Assembly (NCBI RefSeq): GCF_009296185.1
Contig: NZ_WBJR01000001.1
Span: 62,001 to 126,000, forward strand
From: Hydrogenovibrio sp. JE_KL2
Lineage (GTDB): Bacteria; Pseudomonadota; Gammaproteobacteria; Thiomicrospirales; Thiomicrospiraceae
Length of the DNA stretch: 64,000 nt
Reading direction: 5' to 3'
Part shown: one piece after another, positions 55,268 to 62,947 of the stretch
How positions within the stretch are numbered: the first letter of the stretch is position 1
Layout: each line of letters opens with the position of its first letter
Notes under the pieces: generated by a model
Databases searched by the model: none
Told to the model about the DNA's origin: nothing
Seen by the model: only the letters and a program-made list of their open reading frames with translations
Position numbers and translations under genes: made by a program

Positions 55268-56050
55268 TTACTCGAAAAAATTCGGGAAGCGATTATGTTT
55301 TTGAAAGAACGCCCAATCATGGTTCGGCCAGATATCCGCTTGTAGGGTTTTGCCGAGTTTTTTCAGCTTTTGGATGCTTTCAATAGCCAGTTGATCTTGA
55401 TCCTGCCAGCATAGGCCGGGAGCGATTTCGTCTTCAATATTTTCCATGAGATCAGCGGCGTCACCTGCCAATAGGATAGGGCTTCCTTTGGGTAGTTCTA
55501 TCAGCATCGACATATGACCCGCAGTATGACCAGGGGTTTCTATGGCACTGACACCTGGGGTCAAATCATATTCTCCAGTTTGAAGTTTCCAGTTGAGTGG
55601 CAGGTCGAAATCTGAGGCAAAATAAGCTTCGTCAGCAGGTTGTTTTGCGGCATCTATTTCTCTGGTGTGCACGTGAACTTCCGCATTGCAGAACTCGCAT
55701 AAACCTCCTGCATGGTCAAAGTGTAAATGACTACAGAAAATCACATCAACATCCTCTGGTACCAGCCCCAAAATTTCCAAACGATTTGGCAGGCGTTCCT
55801 CTTCATTCATTTCCGGCGGGCCAAAAGGGAAGCCTTCATGCTCGTAATAGAATTTACGCTTTTCCGTATTTTGGATTTTTTCGTAATCGCACCCTACGTC
55901 AAATAGGATACGGCCATTGTTGGTTTCTATAAGATAGGCGAGGATGGGGGCTTTAATGATTTCGCCATGACCTCTACCTCTGGTCGATAAGGTCTTCTCA
56001 TAAGTGTGTCTGCCAGTCAGGATTGGCCAGAATTTTTTTACTTGTGTCAT
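55268..56050 (-). CDS. Metallo-beta-lactamase-fold hydrolase, lactonase-like
   Basis: 260 residues. The metal motif HLHFDHAGGL (HxHxDH) is followed by TPGHTAGHMSML, the late Asp in LAGDAADL and a final His in PNHDWAFF. The arrangement is that of AiiA/AttM-type N-acyl-homoserine lactonases and related lactone or ester hydrolases. No signal peptide is present, so it is cytoplasmic. Inside this operon a step opening a lactone, lactam or cyclic intermediate is more likely than quorum quenching, but that is inference. Confidence 0.84.
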   Translation of the reverse strand: MTQVKKFWPILTGRHTYEKTLSTRGRGHGEIIKAPILAYLIETNNGRILFDVGCDYEKIQNTEKRKFYYEHEGFPFGPPEMNEEERLPNRLEILGLVPEDVDVIFCSHLHFDHAGGLCEFCNAEVHVHTREIDAAKQPADEAYFASDFDLPLNWKLQTGEYDLTPGVSAIETPGHTAGHMSMLIELPKGSPILLAGDAADLMENIEDEIAPGLCWQDQDQLAIESIQKLKKLGKTLQADIWPNHDWAFFQKHNRFPNFFE

Positions 56051-56073
56051 GCCATTCTCTCAATTCATCATTT

Positions 56074-57084
56074 TTAATGAGCGGTCAGGAAAGAGACGCC
56101 ATCTACTCCGATAAAGGTTTCGCCTTCATCTGTTTTTACGTCTAAGTAGACCGGATCGCCATTCAAAATTCTGGGTATGCGATAGCGGTGAAAACTTTTG
56201 GCTAAGTGTCTCAAAGTTAAAACCTGGGATTTGTCCGAACCATAGATTTCCTGGTGTAGTTTTGGAAGTCGATACCAAGGTTGCAGTTGCTGGTCATGAT
56301 GAACATTGTGGTAGCAGAAATTCAACACCAACAAGTTTACCCAAGGATGTCTTTCGGAAAGCAAATTTGAGTAGGTGTTTTTGTGCTCAAACACTCGATC
56401 TCGCATTCTCGCTTCAGGGCCACGTGGTTGGTCTAGGGTTTCAAAAACCTCGTAGGTGTGTTGGTGCACATCCATAAAGCGCATCACGGTCATGAACATC
56501 AGGTAGGCAATCGGATAGAAAATCAATACCTGCCAACCAATGCTTGCCAGCCACGCAAAAAATGCGATTCGAAGCGCGAGAACGGTCATGACGCGTGTAC
56601 GTCGAGCCTTGCGGTTTTCCTTTATGAAAGGTAAAACTATTACCAAGGCATGCATCAGGATTTCCAATGCAGGAATATAAGCCCATTCAAGTGTTTTAAT
56701 GAGCTTAAGAAATTTGGGATGTGGTTCGAGTATCGGTCTGAAATCAAATGAGACGATATCGGCACGGTCGATATGATGACGGTTATGTTTGTTTCGAATG
56801 TCTTCGAAATGTGAATAACTACTGCCCGTCACCCAAAGCAATAATTCGGCATATCTTTGGTTATGTTTTTTATCTCTGAACAGGCTCATGTGCGCTGTTT
56901 CGTGAATGAGATAGGCTGCAATCACCATAGAGTGTGCCAAGATAAAGGTACCTAATATATTTGCAAAGACATCATCTGAGACGATGAGAGCAAAACCACC
57001 TACATAGGTTGTGATGACATATGCAAAAGCTGCCAGGTTGGGTAAAAAGGCATCTTCATGTCGGAAAATAGGCTTGTCTTTCAT
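56074..57084 (-). CDS. Membrane fatty-acid-desaturase-family oxidase
   Basis: 336 residues with about four membrane helices and the three histidine boxes of the di-iron desaturase/hydroxylase superfamily: HETAH (about 62-66), HNRHH (about 100-104) and HNVHH near residue 278. The family uses oxygen to desaturate or hydroxylate lipids, alkanes, carotenoids or amines. In this nitrogen operon a hydroxylation that starts breakdown of a substituted guanidine or amine is conceivable; a lipid substrate remains the default. It follows the binding-protein gene across an 85-bp gap with a strong hairpin. Confidence 0.86.
   Translation of the reverse strand: MKDKPIFRHEDAFLPNLAAFAYVITTYVGGFALIVSDDVFANILGTFILAHSMVIAAYLIHETAHMSLFRDKKHNQRYAELLLWVTGSSYSHFEDIRNKHNRHHIDRADIVSFDFRPILEPHPKFLKLIKTLEWAYIPALEILMHALVIVLPFIKENRKARRTRVMTVLALRIAFFAWLASIGWQVLIFYPIAYLMFMTVMRFMDVHQHTYEVFETLDQPRGPEARMRDRVFEHKNTYSNLLSERHPWVNLLVLNFCYHNVHHDQQLQPWYRLPKLHQEIYGSDKSQVLTLRHLAKSFHRYRIPRILNGDPVYLDVKTDEGETFIGVDGVSFLTAH
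57025..57043 (+). repeat. 19-bp interspersed repeat, 17/19 copy (inside the desaturase gene)
   Basis: AAAAGCTGCCAGGTTGGGT, two changes from the reference, antisense to the gene near its start. Confidence 0.6.
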
Positions 57085-57133
57085 GTTAGCCTCGTTTGTT
57101 ATTCAAGAAATAAAGTCTATTGCGTTGTAAAAC

Positions 57134-57157
57134 TCTCCGAAGCATTCGCTTCGGAGA
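57134..57157 (-). terminator. Hairpin between binding-protein and desaturase genes
   Basis: TCTCCGAAGC-ATTC-GCTTCGGAGA, a perfect 10-bp stem downstream of the binding-protein stop on the minus strand, followed by TTTT. It is likely an attenuating terminator that lets the binding protein be made in excess over the downstream enzymes. Confidence 0.65.
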
Positions 57158-57169
57158 TGGGAGTTAAAT

Positions 57170-58159
57170 TTATTTCATTGCGTTGGTTAGGCTACCGTCA
57201 AAGTAAGCGTCAACATCTTGATGTTTGTCATACACTTTGTTGGCGACGTTGAAGTCATCCGAAACTTTTGAAGAGCCGTAGATTGAATCCAAACCTGGAC
57301 CTTTTTTGAAAGCTGCTTTCGCTTCGTCCAAAGTCAGAATTTTGGTTCCTTCTAAGAAAGTGGCATATTCTTTAGGGTCAATATTCACGCGTGAAGCCAT
57401 GATTTTGACCGCATCGTCATGTGTTTTTGGATCTTTGATGTAAGCAACGGTTTTGTACCAAACTTTCAAAACCTTTTCCCAGTCTTTTTTACGGGTAGCA
57501 AGGCTTTCAGGGTTTACGGAAAGACCATCGTAAATCAAGCCAGGGTCGTTGGCAGATGTATAGAAAGCTTTTGAACCAGGAACGCCTTTAAGTGCTAGCC
57601 CAGAGCTAGGTTGCCATGCGCCGACAGCAGAGACTTCACCTGAGGCAAGAACTTGAGGTGTTTCATTAGTAGGTACGTTAACCAGTGTGACGTCTGACTC
57701 TTTCATGCCTGCAGATTCAAGTGCTTTCAATACGAGAAGGTGATCTACAAATCCAACTTCAACCCCAATTTTCTTGCCTTTAAGTTGCTTCATTGATGTG
57801 ATGCCTGGTTGACCGATAATCATATCGTTACCATTGGAATAGTCATTGATGATAATCATCGTACTCGGCGCACCTGTTGAACCCGTCACTAGCGCATCAC
57901 CGTTAGTCATGCCAACCGCATCCAATTTACCGGCAGCGTATGCATCCATGGAGGCGACATAATCAAACCATTCGAAATCTACATCAACGCCGGCTTCTTT
58001 AAACCAGCCTTTTTGAATCGGAATTTCCCAAGCAACCCAGCCAGGCCAATCGCTATAACCGATTTTTAATGGTTCTGCCGCGTTTGCTTGCCAACTCATG
58101 GCACTTAAAGTTAACCCAGCAACAAAGCCAAGTGTTTTGGACAGCATTTTGGATTTCAT
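57170..58159 (-). CDS. ABC substrate-binding protein, urea/guanidine carboxylase-linked NitT/TauT type
   Basis: 329 residues from ATG 58157-58159, with GGGAGA 7 bases upstream; the frame is open to 58192. The signal peptide [20 protein letters not shown] leads to cleavage near [11 protein letters not shown]. The mature protein has the SsuA/NMT1 fold ([46 protein letters not shown]) of the binding proteins usually encoded next to the carboxylase-linked permease. It probably serves the permease and ATPase genes at 35409-37331, 20 kb away, because both promoters carry the same 28-bp dyad. Confidence 0.9.
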   Translation of the reverse strand: MKSKMLSKTLGFVAGLTLSAMSWQANAAEPLKIGYSDWPGWVAWEIPIQKGWFKEAGVDVDFEWFDYVASMDAYAAGKLDAVGMTNGDALVTGSTGAPSTMIIINDYSNGNDMIIGQPGITSMKQLKGKKIGVEVGFVDHLLVLKALESAGMKESDVTLVNVPTNETPQVLASGEVSAVGAWQPSSGLALKGVPGSKAFYTSANDPGLIYDGLSVNPESLATRKKDWEKVLKVWYKTVAYIKDPKTHDDAVKIMASRVNIDPKEYATFLEGTKILTLDEAKAAFKKGPGLDSIYGSSKVSDDFNVANKVYDKHQDVDAYFDGSLTNAMK

Positions 58160-58175
58160 TACACAATCTCCCAAG

Positions 58176-58203
58176 TTATTATGATTTACCAAAAAGGTAA
58201 TAA
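58176..58203. promoter_or_regulatory. 28-bp operator dyad 3, upstream of the binding-protein gene
   Basis: TTATTATG-N12-GGTAATAA, one change in each arm from dyads 1 and 2 and the same 12-base spacer. It lies 16 bp upstream of the chosen start codon. Confidence 0.65.
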
Positions 58204-58444
58204 TTTTTAAGCATAAGATATACCATTAAAAATAAGTTATTGAAATTTAATATTAAATTTTGTTTTTGGTTAAAAATTTATTCCTTTTTTATATTGAGAT
58301 GCATTATATGGGTGCAATAAATGAGCAGTTTTGGTGTGTTTTGTGTATCAAGGGTTGGGTGTTTGGTTTTTTTTAAAGATTTTTAATTTGAGAAACTATG
58401 TTTAAAGAAGGGGGAGAACTCTGTATAATAAGCGCTTCACAAAA

Positions 58445-58556
58445 TGGTGACTCTGTTCGTCCCCTCGCGATGATAGGTTGGGAACCCCGCCAGGTCCGGA
58501 AGGAAGCAACGGTACCTTCTGATTCATGCGCCGAGGATCGGCGGATAGGGTCGCCA
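58445..58556 (+). ncRNA. ffs: Signal recognition particle 4.5S RNA
   Basis: About 112 bases. The universally conserved SRP apical motif GCCAGGTCCGGAAGGAAGC is at 58489-58507. The ends TGGTGAC (58445-58451) and GTCGCCA (58550-58556) pair to close the long hairpin. It binds Ffh and guides membrane-protein targeting. Its place just upstream of dnaX is common in gammaproteobacteria. The rest of the 540-bp gap 58160-58699 holds operator dyad 3 and AT-rich DNA. The exact ends are estimated from pairing. Confidence 0.93.
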
Positions 58557-58699
58557 CCCTTTATTACTTCCAATTTCCCACTTCACGATTAATTTTTTTA
58601 TTCGTTTTTTGCATTGAAAATTGTTCAACTAAGTTTTTTCTATTGTGATTCGAGACAGGTTAAAATAGTTTCAATTTTGAAGCTAAAGTATTTGTATTC

Positions 58700-60955
58700 G
58701 TGAGCTATACCGTTCTAGCCCGTAAGTGGCGTCCGAAAAACTTTTCCGAATTGGTCGGTCAACAGCATGTTATGCAAGCGCTTTCCAATGCCTTGGATCA
58801 GCAGCGACTTCATCATGCCTATCTGTTTACCGGTACACGAGGTGTCGGTAAGACCACTATTGCCCGAATTTTCGCCAAGGCGTTGAATTGTGAACAAGGG
58901 ATTACCTCCACGCCTTGTGGGCAATGTCCGACTTGTCGTTCCATTGATGAAGGCCGATTTGTTGATTTGATTGAGGTGGATGCGGCCTCCAAAACCAAAG
59001 TGGAAGACACGCGCGAGTTACTGGAAAATGTTCAATATGCGCCGGTACAGGGACGTTTCAAAGTTTATTTGATAGACGAAGTGCACATGCTTTCCAAAAG
59101 CAGTTTCAATGCGTTATTGAAAACATTGGAAGAGCCGCCAGAACACGTCAAATTCCTACTGGCAACGACAGATCCCCATAAGTTACCTATTACCGTTTTA
59201 TCACGTTGCTTGCAGTTCAATCTGATGCGATTGACGCCTTCGCAAATTCAGAATCATCTGGCATACATTCTTCAACAGGAACAGGTACCTTTTGAAGAAT
59301 CTGCTTTAAGCATGATTGCAAAAAGTGCAGATGGTTCGGCTCGGGATTCTTTGAGTATTTTGGATCAAGCGATTGCCTATGGTGGCGGACAGGTGATGTT
59401 TGAACCTGTGCAAGCCATGTTGGGATTGGTTGATCAGCAGTTTGTGCTGAAGATTTTGACGGCATTATTGAACCAGTCACCTGATGAAGTTAAGGCCGTT
59501 ATGGTTGAGCTGTCTCGTATGGGGGTTGATTATGAAGCCCTTAATCATCAACTGATTGAAGTATTCCATCAACTGTCATTGATACAAGTTTTGGGTGGGT
59601 TGAATGATTTAGCGCTGGTAGATGAGGCATTTCTGCATCAGGTAGCGCAAACGCTGTCACCGGAAAAAGTGCAGATGCTATACCAGGTGGCGTTGTTGGC
59701 TCAACAGGATATGCGTTTGGCACCGGATGTCAGGATCGGCTTTGAAATGGCTTTGCTACGTATGCTGGCGTTTGAACCACAAACTTCTTCAGGGCAGACT
59801 TCATCATCTGTTCAATCAAATGGCGCCAAGGTTGAAGTGCCTGTCACCGTGCAACCGTCAGCCTCAGCTCAACCGCAATCTGTGGTGGCGGAAGCGCCAA
59901 TTATGCCCCAGGTGCAAAGTCCTGAACCGCTTCAGTCTGAGCCTGCTTCTATTGCTGCCGCCGTTCAAGTTGCTGAACCACAAGCTCCAGCGTCAGCGCC
60001 AGTTGGTGCCGCAGAGCAAGACGATAAAGATGTTCAGCATCTTATGAGTCTGAAGGAGAAAATTAGCCAATCACTGGGAAAGCTCCGAACTAAACCCTCT
60101 GCTCAAGAGGTTGAAACAACGCCAAACACTGAAGTCAATTTGTCTGAGCCTGTTGCACCGGTCGAAACCGAGGATAGCGCTATTTCAACCGGTTTTGTAG
60201 CGCCTGCCTCTTCTGAAAACACCGGGACTCAATTACAGCCTGAAACTATGCAGCCTGCCAAGGTGGTGCCATCTGTGCAAGCGGCAGAATCTTTCAGTTC
60301 GGAATCCTTTATACCAGAGAAAATGCCGGAAGTGCCGATGGAAGCATACAATGATGACTTCTCGCGAATGGATATGGATGCGAATGTGGATGAAGTTGGT
60401 GTTGATTTGAGTGTGGTGAATTCACCGCACTCACCAATAAATGAAGTGGTCGAGTCCCATGAAGTTCTGCCTACGGCATCTCCTGTTCCAGAGTCGGTGA
60501 GCACTGCATCGGAGCACCAGGAAAAACAACTTGAAACAACGCCGGACAGTTTCGCTGACTTTGAGGGGAATGGTGTTGAAGACTGGGTGAGATTGGTGCA
60601 GGCAATGAACTTGGATGGCTGGGCCGGCGAGTTGGTGAATCAGTCTATGATGGTGTCCCATGACCAACAGGCTTTGGTGTTGAGCGTTGACCCTCAACAT
60701 GCCAGTGCTAAATCGGAGTTGGCGTTAAGCAAGCTTGAAGAGGTTGTGCGCGAGAAATTGGGATGCGCGCTGGCATTTGTCGAGGCGGAAGGTGAGCACC
60801 TAACCCCAGCGAAATACTGGCAGCACCAAAAAGCATTGCAACAACAGGATGCAGTGCAATCGATATATCAAGACCCAAATGTACAAGGGTTTATGGAAAT
60901 TCTGAATATGCGGGTGATTGATTCATCAATACAATCACTTGGCGACGGACGTTGA
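58700..60955 (+). CDS. dnaX: DNA polymerase III subunits gamma and tau
   Basis: 751 residues starting at GTG 58700. The AAA+ clamp-loader part (about 1-365) has Walker A GTRGVGKTTIARIF, four zinc cysteines (NCEQG... PCGQCPTC), Walker B LIDEVHML and the SRC motif LSRCLQFNL. A long Ala/Pro/Gln/Glu-rich linker (about 370-620) precedes the tau C-terminal domain (about 625-735) that binds the polymerase alpha subunit. I looked for an A-AAA-AAG frameshift site that would give gamma and did not find one. dnaX-ybaB-recR form a conserved operon. Confidence 0.96.
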   Translation: MSYTVLARKWRPKNFSELVGQQHVMQALSNALDQQRLHHAYLFTGTRGVGKTTIARIFAKALNCEQGITSTPCGQCPTCRSIDEGRFVDLIEVDAASKTKVEDTRELLENVQYAPVQGRFKVYLIDEVHMLSKSSFNALLKTLEEPPEHVKFLLATTDPHKLPITVLSRCLQFNLMRLTPSQIQNHLAYILQQEQVPFEESALSMIAKSADGSARDSLSILDQAIAYGGGQVMFEPVQAMLGLVDQQFVLKILTALLNQSPDEVKAVMVELSRMGVDYEALNHQLIEVFHQLSLIQVLGGLNDLALVDEAFLHQVAQTLSPEKVQMLYQVALLAQQDMRLAPDVRIGFEMALLRMLAFEPQTSSGQTSSSVQSNGAKVEVPVTVQPSASAQPQSVVAEAPIMPQVQSPEPLQSEPASIAAAVQVAEPQAPASAPVGAAEQDDKDVQHLMSLKEKISQSLGKLRTKPSAQEVETTPNTEVNLSEPVAPVETEDSAISTGFVAPASSENTGTQLQPETMQPAKVVPSVQAAESFSSESFIPEKMPEVPMEAYNDDFSRMDMDANVDEVGVDLSVVNSPHSPINEVVESHEVLPTASPVPESVSTASEHQEKQLETTPDSFADFEGNGVEDWVRLVQAMNLDGWAGELVNQSMMVSHDQQALVLSVDPQHASAKSELALSKLEEVVREKLGCALAFVEAEGEHLTPAKYWQHQKALQQQDAVQSIYQDPNVQGFMEILNMRVIDSSIQSLGDGR

Positions 60956-60997
60956 CATAAACGTTGAAGTAACAACATAGAAAGACAAGGAGAGACC

Positions 60998-61327
60998 ATG
61001 TTTGGTGGAAAAGGCGGACTAGGTAATTTGATGAAGCAAGCGCAAGAAATGCAAAAAAACATGCAAGCGGCGCAGGATGAAATTGCCAAAATGGAAGTCA
61101 CTGGTGAAGCCGGTGGCGGAATGGTCAAGGTGGTAATGACCGGGCGCCATGAGTTGGTAAAAGTCGAGTTGGACGATAGCCTGATGGATGACAAAGAAAT
61201 GTTGGAAGACTTGTTTGCGGCCGCAGTGAACAGTGCTGCGCGTAAAGTGGAAGAAACCTCTCAGGAAAAAATGGGTGGGTTGACGGCTGGCTTGAACATG
61301 CCTCCTGGTATGAAGATGCCATTCTAA
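60998..61327 (+). CDS. ybaB: Nucleoid-associated protein YbaB/EbfC
   Basis: 109 residues, the usual size. A glycine-rich N-terminus ([15 protein letters not shown]) and the helix [16 protein letters not shown] precede the conserved core [22 protein letters not shown]. The family forms DNA-binding dimers and sits between dnaX and recR in most gammaproteobacteria, as here. AAGGAGAG lies just before the ATG. The acidic [14 protein letters not shown] segment is typical. Confidence 0.95.
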   Translation: MFGGKGGLGNLMKQAQEMQKNMQAAQDEIAKMEVTGEAGGGMVKVVMTGRHELVKVELDDSLMDDKEMLEDLFAAAVNSAARKVEETSQEKMGGLTAGLNMPPGMKMPF

Positions 61328-61346
61328 CCCCAACCTGGTAGATTTT
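61328..61346 (-). repeat. 19-bp interspersed repeat, 18/19 reverse copy (ybaB-recR gap)
   Basis: CCCCAACCTGGTAGATTTT on the plus strand, one change from the reverse complement of the reference. It fills the 20-base gap between the ybaB stop and the recR start, so recR has no normal Shine-Dalgarno. Confidence 0.75.
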
Positions 61347-61347
61347 T

Positions 61348-61935
61348 ATGCAAAGTCCTTTGTTGACGGAGTTGGTCAACGCCCTGAAAATTTTACCGAG
61401 CGTCGGTCCCAAATCTGCGCAACGCATGGCGTATTATTTGTTGGAACGCAATCGTCAGGGCGCTCAAAAGCTGGCAGACGTCTTGCAGGAATCCATTGAG
61501 AAAATCGGTCACTGCGAACGCTGTCGTGACTTGACGGAAGATCCGATTTGTCACTTATGCAGCTCACCTTCTCGAAATGCAAATGAACTTTGCGTGGTTG
61601 AGTCTCCATCCGATGTGTTGGCGATAGAGCAGTCTGGAATTTATCGTGGCTTATATTTTGTGCTGATGGGGCATTTGTCTCCCATTGATGGCATTGGGCC
61701 AGAAGAAATTGGATTGTCCCAACTCGAGCAACGTTTGAAGGAAGAAGTGGTGGTGGAGTTGATTTTAGCAACCAATCCTACTGCCGAAGGCGAGGCCACG
61801 GCGCACTATATTCAACAAATGGCGCAACCGCTTGGTATTAAAGTGACTCGCCTTGCACAAGGCATTCCGCTAGGCGGAGAGCTTGAGTATATTGACAGCG
61901 GAACCTTAGGTCAGGCATTTGCCGGACGAAAATGA
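61348..61935 (+). CDS. recR: Recombination mediator RecR
   Basis: 195 residues. An N-terminal helix-hairpin-helix ([17 protein letters not shown]) is followed by a C4 zinc finger ([16 protein letters not shown]) and a Toprim domain ([20 protein letters not shown]). RecR acts with RecF and RecO to load RecA on gapped DNA. It is the last gene of the dnaX-ybaB-recR operon and is followed by a strong terminator. The start lacks a Shine-Dalgarno because the 19-bp repeat occupies the spacer, so translation may be coupled to ybaB. Confidence 0.96.
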   Translation: MQSPLLTELVNALKILPSVGPKSAQRMAYYLLERNRQGAQKLADVLQESIEKIGHCERCRDLTEDPICHLCSSPSRNANELCVVESPSDVLAIEQSGIYRGLYFVLMGHLSPIDGIGPEEIGLSQLEQRLKEEVVVELILATNPTAEGEATAHYIQQMAQPLGIKVTRLAQGIPLGGELEYIDSGTLGQAFAGRK

Positions 61936-61962
61936 CGTGGTTATGCTTTGGTAAGCACGAAC

Positions 61963-61990
61963 AAAAAAGCCCTCAAAAGAGGGCTTTTTT
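61963..61990 (+). terminator. Bidirectional terminator between recR and argF
   Basis: AAAAAAGCCCTC-AAAA-GAGGGCTTTTTT, a perfect stem with A and T tracts on both sides, serving the two convergent operons. Confidence 0.92.
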
Positions 61991-62017
61991 GTATCTAAAC
62001 AGATCTGTTTTTTTGAA

Positions 62018-62923
62018 TTATTTTTTTCTTGCCATCAAAAATTCTAGCAAGGCTTTTTGTGCGTGAAGTCGATTTTCGGCTTCATCCCATACAACAGTGC
62101 CGGGTGCATCTATGACTTCTGCAGTCACTTCCTCACCTCTGTGTGCAGGTAGGCAGTGCATGAAAAGAGCATCCTTATTCGCACGTTGCATCAGTGCGCT
62201 GTTGACTTGGAAGTCTTTGAACGCTTTTTCGCGTTTTTTCTGTTCTTCTTCCTGCCCCATGCTTGCCCAAACGTCTGTTACGACCAAGTCGACGTTCTCT
62301 GCGGCTTCCATTGGGTCGCGGAAGATTTCTACACGATCGGCATGAGCCAGAACCAATTCTGCATTAGGGTCGTAGCCCTCAGGTGCAGCAATACGTAGTT
62401 TGAAATTATATTGAGCGGCAGCGTTGATGTAGGAATGACACATGTTGTTGCCATCACCAACCCACAGCACAGTTTTGCCTTTAATGGCACCTCGGTGCTC
62501 GTAGTAGGTTTGCATGTCAGCCAAAAGTTGGCAAGGATGGAAATCATCTGTTAATGCATTGATTACTGGAACAGAAGAGTGTTCTGCAAAGGTTTCAACG
62601 ATGTCATGTCCGAAAGTACGGATCATAATGCCATCCGCCATGCTGGAAATGACTTTTGCGCTGTCTTCAATCGGTTCGCCACGACCAAGTTGCGTTGCTT
62701 CTGGCGACATGAATAGGGCGTGTCCACCAAGTTGGGTCATGCCGATTTCGAATGAGAGGCGCGTACGCGTCGAAGATTTTTCGAAAATCATCGCCAGCGT
62801 TTGGTTTTTTAAAGGTTCGTAGATTTCACCGGCTTTTTGCATGGCTTTCAGTTCGGTTGCGCGAACCAAAAGCGATTGCAGCTCGTCCGTGGTGAAGTCT
62901 TTTAATGTTAAAAAATGTCTCAT
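62018..62923 (-). CDS. argF: Ornithine carbamoyltransferase
   Basis: 301 residues. The carbamoyl-phosphate site is [12 protein letters not shown], followed by [12 protein letters not shown], the ornithine-domain GNNMCHSYI and [13 protein letters not shown] with the catalytic cysteine. It makes citrulline from ornithine and carbamoyl phosphate in arginine synthesis. It lies 24 bp downstream of argD on the same strand, so the two form an argD-argF unit. Confidence 0.95.
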   Translation of the reverse strand: MRHFLTLKDFTTDELQSLLVRATELKAMQKAGEIYEPLKNQTLAMIFEKSSTRTRLSFEIGMTQLGGHALFMSPEATQLGRGEPIEDSAKVISSMADGIMIRTFGHDIVETFAEHSSVPVINALTDDFHPCQLLADMQTYYEHRGAIKGKTVLWVGDGNNMCHSYINAAAQYNFKLRIAAPEGYDPNAELVLAHADRVEIFRDPMEAAENVDLVVTDVWASMGQEEEQKKREKAFKDFQVNSALMQRANKDALFMHCLPAHRGEEVTAEVIDAPGTVVWDEAENRLHAQKALLEFLMARKK

Positions 62924-62947
62924 AATCTTAATCGGTTAGTTTAATTT

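Noticed and set aside
58700-60955. Programmed frameshift site producing the dnaX gamma product
   Set aside because: No A-AAA-AAG type slippery heptamer with a following hairpin was found near the end of the AAA+ part.
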